Positions 50,420 through 60,312 are shown, counted from the first letter of the stretch. The stretch: DNA of 64,000 nucleotides from Streptomyces spiramyceticus (GCF_028807635.1 NZ_JARBAX010000001.1:1377001-1441000), one strand, 5' to 3'. Numbers and translations: made by a program. Notes: generated from the sequence alone by a model not told the origin.

Positions 50420-50580
50420 CGGTCCTTGTACGTCGGGTTCCGTCCCCCTTTGCGAATGTAGATTTCTACGAATCCAGAAGGCGTTTGAACGCGCCGCGAA
50501 CCACGTCCGTATGGGACGGAGCGCTTCTCCCCTGCCGGGACCCCCCTTACCTTCACCCGGCAACGAAGCAGAGGAGTTCC

Positions 50581-52158
50581 ATGCGACGCGCATCACGAAA
50601 ACGATCCACGCTGGCGAGCCGGGCGATTGCCGCATCGGCCGCTCTGATCCTGGGCGGGGGTGGACTGGTCGCCGTCAATGTCTATGCATCTGCGGGGGAA
50701 GGCCAGTCCGGACCCGACGGCGGTCAGACCGGTCAGATCGAGAACACCGGCCGGCAGATGTCGACCATTGACTGTCCGGAGGTGGCGAACGACCTGACCG
50801 AGGTACCCGATTCGGTGCGCCAGGAAGTCGACCAGGAGCTGGCGGCTCTCGACTCGCAAATCACGGACGCGTACAAGCAGTTCGCCGATTCCTGGAAGCA
50901 GATCGCCCAGGATCCGAACTATGCGGAAAACGCCATTCTCCAACCTCTGAAGGACAAGCGGCTGGCGTCCACCGACCGTATAGCCACTGCCATTGAACGC
51001 GAGGGCGAGCGCCCTCAGGGCCTCGAAAGCCTCTCGGCCTGTACGCTCCGCGCCGACGACAACGGAGGGGCCGGCGAGGACGGGCAGGTCGACGGAGGCC
51101 AGGACGGCGACGGTCAGGGCGACGGCGGTCAGGACGACGGGAACCAGGGTGACGGCGATCAGAACGACGGCCAGGATGGCGGCCAGGATGGTGACCAGGG
51201 CGACGGTCAGGGCAATGGCCAGGACGACGGCCAAGGTGACGGCCAGAACAACGGCAACGGTGGGCAGGCCGGCAACGGCCCCGCCGCCGACGACTTCGTC
51301 GACATCCAGTCCGTCCAGCCGAACGTCCAGCAGCCTCGCAACCAGCGTGGCGCTTCTCGCGGTACCTTCACCACCGATTGTGGGCGGAACGAGAACGGAA
51401 AGTTCAATCCGGACAATGTCATCGTCGCCCCGGGTGTGAGCAATGGCGCGCACCATATGCACGACTACGTCGGCAACCAGGCCAATGACGCATTCGCGAG
51501 CGACGACGACCTCGCCCGCGGCGACACGACCTGCCGGAATCAGGGCGACAGGTCGACGTACTACTGGCCCGTCCTGCGCCTGCAGAACGGCCAGAACGAG
51601 AATGACGCCAACGCGGACGGCGGCGGCAAGGACAGCAACGTAGGAGAGATCCAGACTCCGTCGGAGGTCTCACTGAAATTCGTCGGAAGCCCCGTCAGCA
51701 AGGTCACGGCCATGCCGCGCTTCCTGCGGATCATCACCGGCGACGCCAAGGCATTCACCAATGGTGACGCCAACGCCAACGCTTCCTGGAGCTGCACCGG
51801 ATTCGAGGACCGCCAGCTCAAGGACAAATATCCGATCTGCCCCGAGGGCAGCCAGGTGGTCCGTACATTCAATTTCCAGAGCTGCTGGGACGGGCAGAAC
51901 ACCGACAGCGCCAATCACCGCACCCATGTGGCGTTCGCTGACGAAAACGGCAGCTGCCCGAACGGATTCCGCGCCATTCCCCAGCTGGTCCAGCGGATCG
52001 TGTACGACGTTCCCCCGGGGCCGGGATTCGCCGTCGACTCGTTCCCCGAGCAGCTCCACAAGGCGGGCACCGACCACGGCGACTTCATCAACGTCTTCAA
52101 CAGCCGGCTGATGCAGAAGGTGGTGTCCTGCGTGAACGACGGGCGCCAGTGCACCTAG
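50581..52158 (+). CDS. Secreted DUF1996 protein
   Basis: 525 aa from ATG 50581 with GAGGAG just upstream. The signal peptide has basic MRRASRKRS, core [24 protein letters not shown]. Residues about 55-150 form a helical domain ([38 protein letters not shown]). About 155-230 is a Gly/Asp/Gln linker ([12 protein letters not shown] repeats). The C-terminal ~300 residues are DUF1996: [54 protein letters not shown] and [11 protein letters not shown]1996 is common in secreted fungal and actinobacterial proteins; its role is not established. A convergent terminator follows. Confidence 0.9.
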   Translation: MRRASRKRSTLASRAIAASAALILGGGGLVAVNVYASAGEGQSGPDGGQTGQIENTGRQMSTIDCPEVANDLTEVPDSVRQEVDQELAALDSQITDAYKQFADSWKQIAQDPNYAENAILQPLKDKRLASTDRIATAIEREGERPQGLESLSACTLRADDNGGAGEDGQVDGGQDGDGQGDGGQDDGNQGDGDQNDGQDGGQDGDQGDGQGNGQDDGQGDGQNNGNGGQAGNGPAADDFVDIQSVQPNVQQPRNQRGASRGTFTTDCGRNENGKFNPDNVIVAPGVSNGAHHMHDYVGNQANDAFASDDDLARGDTTCRNQGDRSTYYWPVLRLQNGQNENDANADGGGKDSNVGEIQTPSEVSLKFVGSPVSKVTAMPRFLRIITGDAKAFTNGDANANASWSCTGFEDRQLKDKYPICPEGSQVVRTFNFQSCWDGQNTDSANHRTHVAFADENGSCPNGFRAIPQLVQRIVYDVPPGPGFAVDSFPEQLHKAGTDHGDFINVFNSRLMQKVVSCVNDGRQCT

Positions 52159-52167
52159 CCGCCGACC

Positions 52168-52203
52168 GTCCGGCCGCCGCCCCCTAGCAGGCGGCGGCCG
52201 GAC
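52168..52203. terminator. Hairpin terminator between DUF1996 and lipoprotein genes
   Basis: GTCCGGCCGCCGCC / GGCGGCGGCCGGAC, perfect 14-bp arms with an 8-base loop, between two convergent stops. Confidence 0.87.
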
Positions 52204-52220
52204 CCCCAGAACCTGCGCGG

Positions 52221-52682
52221 TCAGCTCCCGTGGTGACCGGAGTGCCCTTCCTCGTCCCCCCCACTGCCACCCTCCCCAGAGTGGTGCGAGGAAGTCTCCA
52301 CCGTCCCGCCGAGCTGGCCGCGCAGCGCTGTGACCACCTTCTTGTCGCCCACCGCGACCCACTTCCTGCCGACCAGGTACGCACCGCCGTAGTCCTTGGC
52401 CTCGTTGATCCATTCGCGCTGACCGCGGTCGGTCGCGAAGGTGGCCAGCACATACCGGCCGTCACCGGTTTTGCAGTTCGCCTGACGCAGCTCCTCCGCG
52501 TCCGTCTGGATGTTCGGCTCGCACTCCACCTTCTTCGCGAGCTGCTCCAGGCTGCCCTTCGCCGTCTCCGGCACGGGCTTCTCGTCCTCGCTGTTTCCAC
52601 CGGCGCCGCAGCCCGCGACGAGCAGGGCCAGAACGGCCATGGCGGATGCGGCAGTTGCTGTACGTCGGCCTTGGTAGCGCAT
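52221..52682 (-). CDS. Small secreted lipoprotein
   Basis: 153 aa from ATG 52682. Signal with lipobox LLVAGC (Cys near 25). The mature part ECEPNIQTDAEELRQANCKTGDGRYVLATFATDRGQREWINEAKDYGG has two more Cys and resembles small Streptomyces lipoproteins with an alpha/beta fold. The C-terminus is His/Gly/Ser-rich (SHHSGEGG... GHSGHHGS), perhaps metal-binding. No family recognised. Divergent from the GH89 gene with about 196 bp between starts. Confidence 0.78.
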   Translation of the reverse strand: MRYQGRRTATAASAMAVLALLVAGCGAGGNSEDEKPVPETAKGSLEQLAKKVECEPNIQTDAEELRQANCKTGDGRYVLATFATDRGQREWINEAKDYGGAYLVGRKWVAVGDKKVVTALRGQLGGTVETSSHHSGEGGSGGDEEGHSGHHGS

Positions 52683-52878
52683 GGGGCCATCGTGCCGTGT
52701 ACGGCCATGTGGTGGGGCGTGAACCAATACATCGCGCGCCCCATTGCTGCACCCCCGCGCCGTCATTAACGTGCGATCCGTACGCCCCTGTCTCCCCGTC
52801 AAGAGCCCACTGAGCCCCGTTACCGAGCCGTATTGAGCCGCTGCTGAGCCCCCCACCGAGCCTCACCGAGGAGCGCCG

Positions 52879-55800
52879 ATGACCGAGCACCCGTCGCGCC
52901 GTACGCTGCTGAGCACCGCCGGAGCGATCGGCGTCGGAGCCGCGATCGGGGGACAGACACCGGCCATGGCAGCACAGAATCCCGGCATCAGCCGCGACAG
53001 CCGCAATGCCGCCGAAGCCCCTGACGCCACAGCCCCCGCCCGCGCCGCCCTGGAGCGCCTGCTCCCCCGCCACGCCGACCAGTTCCGCCTCGGCGCCCTC
53101 ACGAGCGGCAGCGGACCCGAGCGCTTCCGGGTCGACGGCGCCACAGGCCGTATCGAGGTCGCGGGCACCAGCCCCGCCGCCACGCTCACCGGCGTCCACT
53201 GGTACCTCAAGTACGTCTGCGGGGCGCACATCTCCTGGTCCGGCACCCAGCTCGACCTCCCGCAGCGGCTGCCCGCGCCCCGCGAGCCCCTGGAGCGCTC
53301 GGCCACCGTCCCGCACCGCTTCGCGTTCAACGACACGCACGACGGCTACACCGCGCCGTACGCCAACTGGGCCCGCTGGGAGCGGCTGATCGACGTACTC
53401 GCCCTGCACGGCTGCAACGAGGTGCTGGTCACCACCGGCCAGGAGGCCGTCTACCACCGCCTCCTCAAGGACTTCGGCTACAGCGACGCCGAGGCCCGCG
53501 CCTGGCTGCCCGCCCCCTCCCACCAGCCCTGGTGGCTCCTGCAGAACATGAGCGCGTACGGCGGCCCGCTCTCCCCCGAGCTCATCGCCACACGCGCCGC
53601 CCTGGGCCGCCGCATCACCGACCGCATGCGCGAGCTCGGCATGGCGCCCGTCCTCCCCGGCTACTTCGGCACCGTCCCCGACGGCTTCGCGGCCCGCAAC
53701 CCCGGCGCCCGCACCGTCCCGCAGGGCACCTGGTCGGGCCTGAAGCGCCCCGACTGGCTCGACCCGCGCACCCCCTCCTTCCGCAAGGTCGCCGCCGCCT
53801 TCTACCGTCACCAGTACGAACTTTTCGGCCCCGTACAGCACTTCAAGATGGACCTCCTCCACGAGGGCGGCAGCGCGGGAAACGTGCCTGTCACGGAGGC
53901 CGCCCGCGCCGTGGAGACCGCTCTCCGGACGGCTCGGCCCGGCGCCACCTGGATGATCCTCGGCTGGCAGACCAATCCGCGCCGCGAGCTGCTCGCCGCG
54001 CTCGACAAGAAGCACCTGCTCGTCGTGGACGGGCTGTCCGACCTCGACCGGGTCACCGACCGGGAGAAGGACTGGGGCGGCGCCCCGTACGCCTTCGGCA
54101 CCATCCCCAATTTCGGCGGCCGTACGACGCTCGGCGCCAAGACCCAGACGTGGACCGAGCGCTTCACCGTCTGGCGCGACCGCCCCGGCTCCGCCCTGGT
54201 CGGCACCGCCTACATGCCGGAGGCCGCCGAGCGCGACCCGGCCGCGTTCGAGCTGTTCTCCGAGCTGGCGTGGCGACGCGAGGCGGTGGACCGGGAGGAG
54301 TGGTTCCAGGGGTACGCCGACCTGCGCTACGGCGGCCGCGACGCCGAGGCCCGCGCCGCGTTCGCCGCGCTGCGCGACACGGCGTACCGCATCACCAACC
54401 GCGACGGCCGCCCGCACGACTCGGTCTTCGCCTCCCGCCCCAGCGTGTTCGCCACCTCGGGCACGTACTATGCGACGCGCGCGCCGTCCTACGACCTGGC
54501 GGCCTTCGACAAGGCCTTCGGCGCGCTCATCGGCGTACGCGAGCCACTGCGCGGGAGCGACGCCTACCGCTACGACCTGACCGACCTGGGCCGCCAGGCA
54601 CTGGCCAACCGCTCCTGGCACCTGCTGCCGCAGCTGAAGGCCGCGTACAGGCGGAAGGACGTGAAGACCTTCCGCGCCCTCTCCTCCCTCTGGCTGAAGC
54701 TGATGCGGCTGAGCGAGGACATGACGGGCTGTCACCGGGCCTTCCTGCTCGGTCCGTGGATCGAGGACGCGAAGCGCCTGGCGCCGACCGAGGACGAGGC
54801 GGAGCAGCTGGAGCGGACGGCCCGTGTCCTGGTCACGACGTGGGCCGACCGGCCCAGCGCGGACGGCGGACGCCTCGCCAACTACGCCAACCGCGACTGG
54901 CAGGGCCTCATCGGCGACTTCCACCTGCCGCAGTGGCAGGCGTACCTGGAGGAGCTGGAGGACGCGCTCGTCGCGAAGCGTGCCCCGAAAGCCTTCGACT
55001 GGTACGCCGTCGAGGAGCCGTGGACGCGCGAGCGCAAGGCGTATCCGCTGCGCCCGCCGAACGACGCGTACCGGACCGCCCGCCGCGTCCACGACGTCCT
55101 CGCCCGCGCGCCCTACCAGGGCGCGGTCACCGTCACCGCCGAGCCGGCCGTCCTCGCGCCCGGCGGCTCCGCCCTGGTCAGCGCCGCCTTCCGCAACGTC
55201 AACGGGTTGTGTGCCACCGGCCGCGTCGACTTCGCCCTGACCGGCGCGGCGGCCGAGCCCGACGGCCCGACGGCCCTGCCGTCCGTCGAAGCGGCGGGCA
55301 CGGGCACGGTCACCTGGCACGCCAAGGCCCCTGCGGGGCCGCTGCCCCGCCCTCTCGTCCCGATGCCGTACGAACTGAGCACGACGTACGGCCCCCAGGG
55401 CGAGGCCCCAGTCACCACCGTCCACGAAGGCGTCCTGTACGTCGCCGGGCCGCTGGGCGCGGGCTGGCGGACGTACACCAACAACGCGGCGGTCTTCGGG
55501 GAGCTGGACGGCCGGTACGCGATCAATGGGGCGGGCCAGGACCTGTGGAAGACAACCGCCGAATTCGGGGCGCTGTACCGGGAGGGGGCGCTGCGGGAGG
55601 GCGGCGGTGGCGTCGTGACGGTGCGGGTGGATGCGCAGGAGGGGACGGGGGCGTGGGCGCGCGCGGGAATCGCGGTCCGCAACAGCTTGTCGACGCCGGG
55701 CTCCCCCGGATCCCTGGGCTTCCTCAACTTGGCTGTCACTCCGGAGAACGGTGTGGTGCTGTCGTACGACACGGACGGCGACGGCACGGTGGACGACTAC

Positions 55801-56028
55801 CAGCGCATCACCGGCATCAAGGCGCCGGTGCTGCTGCGGCTGTCGCGCGCGGGCGATACGTACACCGGCGCGTGCTCCACGGACGGCGGAACATCGTGGC
55901 GCACGGTCGCGACGGTGGGCGTGGCGGGCGCGGCGGAGGTGCAGGACGCGGGGATGTTCATGAGCGCGTCGCACGGGGGGAGTGGGGTGCGGGGGACGGT
56001 GGAGTTCAGTGGGTGGCAGGTCGGGTGA
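52879..56028 (+). CDS. Tat-exported alpha-N-acetylglucosaminidase-family (GH89) enzyme
   Basis: 1049 aa from ATG 52879 with GAGGAG upstream. The twin-arginine signal is SRRTLLS followed by TAGAIGVGAAIGG. NAGLU N-terminal domain (about 45-150), then the TIM barrel (about 150-480) with RFAFNDTHDGYTAPYANWARWERLIDVLALHGCNEVL, the acid Glu in HFKMDLLHEGGSAG and the nucleophile Glu in GTAYMPEAAERDPAAFELFSELAWR. A helical domain follows to about 760. After it come a beta-sandwich (AVTVTAEPAVLAPGGSALVS) and a lectin/laminin-like C-terminus with DTDGDGTVDDYQ. GH89 removes alpha-linked GlcNAc from glycans. It may scavenge host or wall glycans; the context gives no substrate. Confidence 0.9.
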   Translation: MTEHPSRRTLLSTAGAIGVGAAIGGQTPAMAAQNPGISRDSRNAAEAPDATAPARAALERLLPRHADQFRLGALTSGSGPERFRVDGATGRIEVAGTSPAATLTGVHWYLKYVCGAHISWSGTQLDLPQRLPAPREPLERSATVPHRFAFNDTHDGYTAPYANWARWERLIDVLALHGCNEVLVTTGQEAVYHRLLKDFGYSDAEARAWLPAPSHQPWWLLQNMSAYGGPLSPELIATRAALGRRITDRMRELGMAPVLPGYFGTVPDGFAARNPGARTVPQGTWSGLKRPDWLDPRTPSFRKVAAAFYRHQYELFGPVQHFKMDLLHEGGSAGNVPVTEAARAVETALRTARPGATWMILGWQTNPRRELLAALDKKHLLVVDGLSDLDRVTDREKDWGGAPYAFGTIPNFGGRTTLGAKTQTWTERFTVWRDRPGSALVGTAYMPEAAERDPAAFELFSELAWRREAVDREEWFQGYADLRYGGRDAEARAAFAALRDTAYRITNRDGRPHDSVFASRPSVFATSGTYYATRAPSYDLAAFDKAFGALIGVREPLRGSDAYRYDLTDLGRQALANRSWHLLPQLKAAYRRKDVKTFRALSSLWLKLMRLSEDMTGCHRAFLLGPWIEDAKRLAPTEDEAEQLERTARVLVTTWADRPSADGGRLANYANRDWQGLIGDFHLPQWQAYLEELEDALVAKRAPKAFDWYAVEEPWTRERKAYPLRPPNDAYRTARRVHDVLARAPYQGAVTVTAEPAVLAPGGSALVSAAFRNVNGLCATGRVDFALTGAAAEPDGPTALPSVEAAGTGTVTWHAKAPAGPLPRPLVPMPYELSTTYGPQGEAPVTTVHEGVLYVAGPLGAGWRTYTNNAAVFGELDGRYAINGAGQDLWKTTAEFGALYREGALREGGGGVVTVRVDAQEGTGAWARAGIAVRNSLSTPGSPGSLGFLNLAVTPENGVVLSYDTDGDGTVDDYQRITGIKAPVLLRLSRAGDTYTGACSTDGGTSWRTVATVGVAGAAEVQDAGMFMSASHGGSGVRGTVEFSGWQVG

Positions 56029-56163
56029 GTGGGGTGGTGGTGGGCGGACCCGGGCCCGCCCGGGGTTCGCGGCGGGCTTGTGGGGGAAGCCCCGCAGGGC
56101 GCGCCTGCCGAGCCGGCCGCCGCGCACCCCACCGCGAGGTGACCATCCGACCATTCGCTCGTT

Positions 56164-58143
56164 TTGCTGAACGTGCGCCCACAGGATGTCATCAACCGCC
56201 CTGGCCCAGACCCCATCGATGTCGAGCAGGCCGAAGCCGCGCTCGTCGAGCACTACCCGCGGCTCGTCCGCCTGGCGTATCTGGTACTGCCGCCGCACCT
56301 CGGCCGCAACCGCCGTGTACTGACCGCCCATTCACTCGTGCAGCGCTCGCTGCCGCGCAGCCGCACGCCGGGGGTCTCCGTGGGCGTTCCGCTGCCGCGC
56401 CGCACGGAGGGCGCATCGGACGGCCCGGGGTACGCGTACGTACGCCAGCGGGTGCTCCGCCAGGCGCTGGACGCCGGGATTCCGTTGCGCCGCAGGGCCT
56501 GGCCCAAGCGGGCCCAGCTGCCGCCGCTGCTGCCGCAGGTCTGGGGGCTGCGGCTGTTCCCGCGCTCCGGCGGAGCCGATGAACTAGCCCTGGACCAGCG
56601 ACTTTCCGCCCTGTCCGGGCCCGCCCGCGCGGCATACGTACTGCGCGGTCTGGAACGGATGCAGAACGCGGAGGTGGCGCAGGTCCTCTCCGCCGCCGGG
56701 ACCGTCGACCCGCAAGCGGCGCTCGCCGAGGCGGACACGGTGGAAGCGCCCGGCACCGCCGCGAACGGGCCGAAAGCGGCTGCCGCAAACATCGCCGCGC
56801 TCCTCAGGTCCGCCGAGTTCGACCCCTGCTCCCTCCAGGCCAGGCCGACCGACCTCATGCGGCGCAGGCAGCACGCGAAGGCCGCGCTCGCCGCAACGGC
56901 GGCCGTGCTGGTGTGCGGGGCGCTGGTCGGGCTGCCGGGCGACGGCTGGGGCGCCGATGGGGCGGCCGCCCCTTCGTACGCCCGTAACCCGGCCGCCGAG
57001 CGGGCCCTCGACCCGGCGAAGACCGTCCGGGTGGCTCCCGACGTCTGGAAACAGTCGTCCCGCACCGACTTCTCCGTCTGGCCCACCCGGGGCAACCTTG
57101 CCGACGACGAAGCCCTGTTGCGCCGCGCCCTCGCCGTCTGGGCCAGGCCCGGCCCCACCGTGCAGTCCTCGGCCACCCCTGCCACGCCTGCGGGCCCGCC
57201 GATGGGCCCGCCCCAGCTGCTCTTCGCGGGGGACGTCGACCAGGCAAGGGTGGTGCTGCTGTACGACGGTCTGCGCGTCGTGCGCTACGCCGAGCCGCAG
57301 GACGGCACGGCCGGCGCGGCGCTCGACTTCGCGCGCGTCGACGGCGCGGACGCCGCTGCGGCGAGCGCCCTGGTGGTCGGCCGTACCGTCGGCAATGTCC
57401 GCTATCTGACGGCTCCCTGGGTGCGCAAGACGTCCGTACGGGACCTGCTCGACCCGGCCGGGGAGCCGTTGCCGCTGGCCCGTACGCGGGACGGCGTGAC
57501 GGACCCGCTGAACAGTCCCGCGCAGGCGCGCGACTGCGACTCGTGGGACGCCGTCGAGCTGCGGGACGACGTGGGCGCACACCTGATGACCGACCTCGGC
57601 GAGCTGGCCCCGGCCCGGCTGACGTCGGGCCCGCCGTCCGCGCCGCGCGATGTCACGGGCGCGAGCGAGCGGGCACGCTGGGCGCGCACGGCGTGCCTGC
57701 TGCCGACCGTGCGCTCGAACGGCGTACGCAGCGTGAACTCCTGGTCCTTCGCCGAACAGACCCTCCCCGAGGGCAACGGCACCGCCGACTGGCTGTGCAC
57801 GCGCGCGGAGACGTGGCGGGGCACCGGCAGCCGGGTGTTCGCACAGTTCCAGGCGCCGTCCGCGCAGAAGGGGGCACCGGGGGCGGTGGCCGCGCGCGCG
57901 GAGCACTCGCCTGCGTGCGGGGTCCGGGATCCGCGGGTGCTCGCGGGCGTGCTGTGGAAGTCGCGGGGCGGCAATTGGTACGTCCTGGCCGCGGGCAGCA
58001 AACAGTTCACGTCGGTCACGGCATCGGGCGGCGTCGAAGGCACCGCAGAGGGCAACCTGCTCGCCGTACGGGCGAAGGCGGGGGCGCAGGCGGAGCTGGA
58101 CGGGCGCGTGGAGGGCGGTGCGCAGGTGGGGGCGCTGCGGTAG
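56164..58143 (+). CDS. Membrane protein with ECF-sigma-like N-terminal region and extracellular C-terminus
   Basis: 659 aa from TTG 56164 (GTG 56173 equally possible; neither has a strong ribosome site). Residues about 22-62 (AEAALVEHYPRLVRLAYLVL... RRVLTAHSLVQRSL) resemble sigma region 2, and about 146-178 (RLSALSGPARAAYVLRGLERMQNAEVAQVLS) closely match a sigma region 4 helix-turn-helix entry. One membrane span follows near 240-258 (AKAALAATAAVLVCGALVGL), then about 400 residues predicted outside, with a few Cys (RDCDSWDAVE, RTACLLPT, ADWLCTRAE, SPACGVRD). Not a normal sigma factor: region 2.3-2.4 DNA-melting residues are poorly kept. It may be a degenerate sigma fused to a sensor domain. 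Conserved relatives exist in streptomycetes, from memory. Confidence 0.75.
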   Translation: MLNVRPQDVINRPGPDPIDVEQAEAALVEHYPRLVRLAYLVLPPHLGRNRRVLTAHSLVQRSLPRSRTPGVSVGVPLPRRTEGASDGPGYAYVRQRVLRQALDAGIPLRRRAWPKRAQLPPLLPQVWGLRLFPRSGGADELALDQRLSALSGPARAAYVLRGLERMQNAEVAQVLSAAGTVDPQAALAEADTVEAPGTAANGPKAAAANIAALLRSAEFDPCSLQARPTDLMRRRQHAKAALAATAAVLVCGALVGLPGDGWGADGAAAPSYARNPAAERALDPAKTVRVAPDVWKQSSRTDFSVWPTRGNLADDEALLRRALAVWARPGPTVQSSATPATPAGPPMGPPQLLFAGDVDQARVVLLYDGLRVVRYAEPQDGTAGAALDFARVDGADAAAASALVVGRTVGNVRYLTAPWVRKTSVRDLLDPAGEPLPLARTRDGVTDPLNSPAQARDCDSWDAVELRDDVGAHLMTDLGELAPARLTSGPPSAPRDVTGASERARWARTACLLPTVRSNGVRSVNSWSFAEQTLPEGNGTADWLCTRAETWRGTGSRVFAQFQAPSAQKGAPGAVAARAEHSPACGVRDPRVLAGVLWKSRGGNWYVLAAGSKQFTSVTASGGVEGTAEGNLLAVRAKAGAQAELDGRVEGGAQVGALR

Positions 58144-58160
58144 GGGGTGCGGGTGAGACC

Positions 58161-58191
58161 CCGGACGGGCTGGATTTTCCAGCCCGTCCGG
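58161..58191 (+). terminator. Hairpin terminator / dispersed repeat after the sigma-like gene
   Basis: CCGGACGGGCTGGA - TTT - TCCAGCCCGTCCGG, perfect 14-bp arms, then CGATTGAGGA. The arm core GCCGGACGGGCT and the GATTGAGG tail recur widely in Streptomyces intergenic DNA; a related core is at 40846-40857. Confidence 0.8.
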
Positions 58192-58284
58192 CGATTGAGG
58201 ACTTCGGGAAGGGGCGGGGTGGAGAAAGAAAAGAACCCCCGCACAGACCTATGCCACGGTCGTACCCGTCAGTACATTGACGCC

Positions 58285-59196
58285 ATGTCTAATACGCAGC
58301 AGGGGCCGGCCCCCGTCGCGTCCGAGCGGACGCCCCTCAAGGCCCGCAAGGTCTCCTTCGAGTGGGACGACACCCCTCTCCACTGGATCCCCGGCGACCC
58401 GTTCGCCACGCACACCATCAACGTGCTGCACCTGCTGCTCCCCGCGGGCGAACGCTGGTTCGTGCACGTCTACAAGCAGGTCCTGCCGTACATCCACGAC
58501 GACGATCTCCGCGCCGACGTCATTGGTTTCATCGGCCAGGAGGCCATGCACTCCCAGGCCCACGACGACGTACTGCCGCACCTCAAGAAGCTCGGCCTCG
58601 ACCCCACGCCGTACACCGCCCAGGTCGACTGGCTCTTCGAGAAGCTCCTCGGCGACCGCACCCTGCCGCCCGGCAAGGCACGCAAGTGGTGGCTGATGGA
58701 GCGGGTCGCGATCATCGCGGCGATCGAGCACTACACCGCGTTCCTCGGCGACTGGGTCCTCAACGCCGAGGCACTCGACCGGCGCGGCGCCGACCCGACG
58801 ATGCTCGACCTGCTGCGCTGGCACGGCGCGGAGGAGGTCGAGCACCGGTCGGTCGCCTTCGAGCTGTTCATGCACGTCGACGGCAGCTACCGGCGGCGGG
58901 TCAGGACCTGGGCGACCGCGTTCACCGCCCTGGTGTTCCTCTGGCAGCGCGGCTCGCGGTTCTTCATGGAGAACGACCCGACGCTCCTCGAAGGCAAGGC
59001 CACCTTGAAGGATCTCGTACAGCGCGGACGGCAGGGCGTACTGCCTGCCACCGGTGACATCGTCCGCTCCGTCCCGCGCTATCTCAGCCGCACGTACCAC
59101 CCGTCCCAGGAGGGCAGCACGGCCCAGGCCGTGGCCTACCTGGCCGGTTCCCCCGCCGCGGCCGCCGCCGAGAACCGCACGACCGGAGGTTCCTGA
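58285..59196 (+). CDS. Ferritin-like di-iron protein annotated as metal-dependent hydrolase (PF10118 type)
   Basis: 303 aa from ATG 58285. Helical protein with carboxylate-bridged di-metal signatures: Glu86-x2-His89 in GQEAMHSQAH, Glu139 and Glu148-His149 in ERVAIIAAIEHYTAF, and Glu184-x2-His187 in AEEVEHRSVAF. This E/ExxH...E/ExxH set is that of ferritin-like oxygenases, even though the family is named 'metal-dependent hydrolase'. The reductase gene starts 2 bp after its stop, which supports an electron-dependent activity. HIND: a span near ATAFTALVFLWQRGS could touch the membrane. Substrate unknown. Confidence 0.85.
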   Translation: MSNTQQGPAPVASERTPLKARKVSFEWDDTPLHWIPGDPFATHTINVLHLLLPAGERWFVHVYKQVLPYIHDDDLRADVIGFIGQEAMHSQAHDDVLPHLKKLGLDPTPYTAQVDWLFEKLLGDRTLPPGKARKWWLMERVAIIAAIEHYTAFLGDWVLNAEALDRRGADPTMLDLLRWHGAEEVEHRSVAFELFMHVDGSYRRRVRTWATAFTALVFLWQRGSRFFMENDPTLLEGKATLKDLVQRGRQGVLPATGDIVRSVPRYLSRTYHPSQEGSTAQAVAYLAGSPAAAAAENRTTGGS

Positions 59197-59197
59197 C

Positions 59198-60277
59198 ATG
59201 CCCCGCGTACGCACGCTCGTCCTCGCCACGGGAGCCGCCCTCCTGGCCCAGCGGGCCATGCGCCGCCGGATCAGGCGCTCCCCGCTGTGGCCGCTGCCGG
59301 CGCTGGAGAACCCCGTCTCCGGAACCCGGACTCGCGCGCGATCCCTCCGCCTTCTCGTCACCGGGCGCACCGAACCGGCCGTCGGCGTCGTGGAATTGCA
59401 CCTCGAAGCCCTGGACACCGCCGACCTCCCCGCCTGGGAACCCGGCGCGCACGTCGACCTGGTCCTCCCGTCCGGCCAGATACGCCAGTACTCGCTGTGC
59501 GGCGACCCGGCCGACCGGAGTACGTACACCCTCGCCACCCGCCTCATCGAGGACGGCAGGGGCGGTTCACGCGAGGTCCACGAGCAGCTCCACGAGGGCT
59601 CGGAGGTCGAGATCCGCGGCCCCCGCAACCGCTTCGCCCTGAACCTGACCGACGCCCGGGCCCCCGCCTACGTCTTTGTCGCCGGTGGCATCGGCATCAC
59701 CCCGATCCTCCCGATGCTCCGCGCCGCCGACGCCGCGGGCGTCGACTGGAAGCTCCTCTACGGCGGCCGTACCCGCGCCTCGATGCCCTACATCGAAGCC
59801 GTCGAGAAGTTGGCCGCCCCCGAGCGCGTGACGATCGTCGCCGAGGACGAGGACGGGCTGCCCGACCTGTCCGCGCTCCTCACCGGCGCTCCCGAGGGCA
59901 CCGCGGTCTACTGCTGCGGCCCCGAGCCCCTGATGGCCGCCGTCACCGAAATCCTCCCCGCCGGCTGCACCCTCCACCTGGAACGCTTCGCCCCCGCCAC
60001 CCTTTCGGGCGGCACCGGCGCCTTCGAGGTGGAACTCCGCCGCACGGGCCGCACAGTGACCGTCCCGCCCGACGGCACGGTTCTGGCGGCCGTCCGCCCG
60101 GAGGTCCCCAACGTCTCGTACTCCTGCGAGCAGGGTTTCTGCGGTACGTGTCAACAGCGCGTGCTGGAGGGCGAGATCGACCACCGCGACGAACTCCTGA
60201 CCGACTCCGAGCGCGACGACTCCATGCTGATCTGCGTCTCTCGCGCTCGCGGCAACCGTCTCGTCCTCGATCTGTAA
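59198..60277 (+). CDS. PDR/VanB-type reductase: flavin and NAD(P) domains plus 2Fe-2S ferredoxin
   Basis: 359 aa from ATG 59198, 1 bp after the preceding stop. FNR-like flavin domain with RQYSLCGDPADRSTY (R-x-YSL, about 91-105), GSREVHEQLHEGSEVEIRGPRNRF; NAD(P) domain FVAGGIGITPILPMLRAA (about 163-180) and VYCCGPEPLMAAV. The C-terminal ferredoxin domain has cysteines in CEQGFCGTCQQRVL and, 27 residues on, MLICVSRA. The first ~45 residues include a basic anchor (MRRRIRRSPLWPLPALENP). It passes electrons from NAD(P)H to a partner oxygenase, most simply the di-iron protein before it. Confidence 0.93.
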   Translation: MPRVRTLVLATGAALLAQRAMRRRIRRSPLWPLPALENPVSGTRTRARSLRLLVTGRTEPAVGVVELHLEALDTADLPAWEPGAHVDLVLPSGQIRQYSLCGDPADRSTYTLATRLIEDGRGGSREVHEQLHEGSEVEIRGPRNRFALNLTDARAPAYVFVAGGIGITPILPMLRAADAAGVDWKLLYGGRTRASMPYIEAVEKLAAPERVTIVAEDEDGLPDLSALLTGAPEGTAVYCCGPEPLMAAVTEILPAGCTLHLERFAPATLSGGTGAFEVELRRTGRTVTVPPDGTVLAAVRPEVPNVSYSCEQGFCGTCQQRVLEGEIDHRDELLTDSERDDSMLICVSRARGNRLVLDL

Positions 60278-60312
60278 CTGGCGTCCTGCGCGAGGCCCGT
60301 TACGCTGCTCGT

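Noticed and set aside
52462..56331. 1289-codon minus-strand open frame antisense to the GH89 gene
   Set aside because: Shadow of a real gene with family motifs on the other strand; no recognisable protein features.
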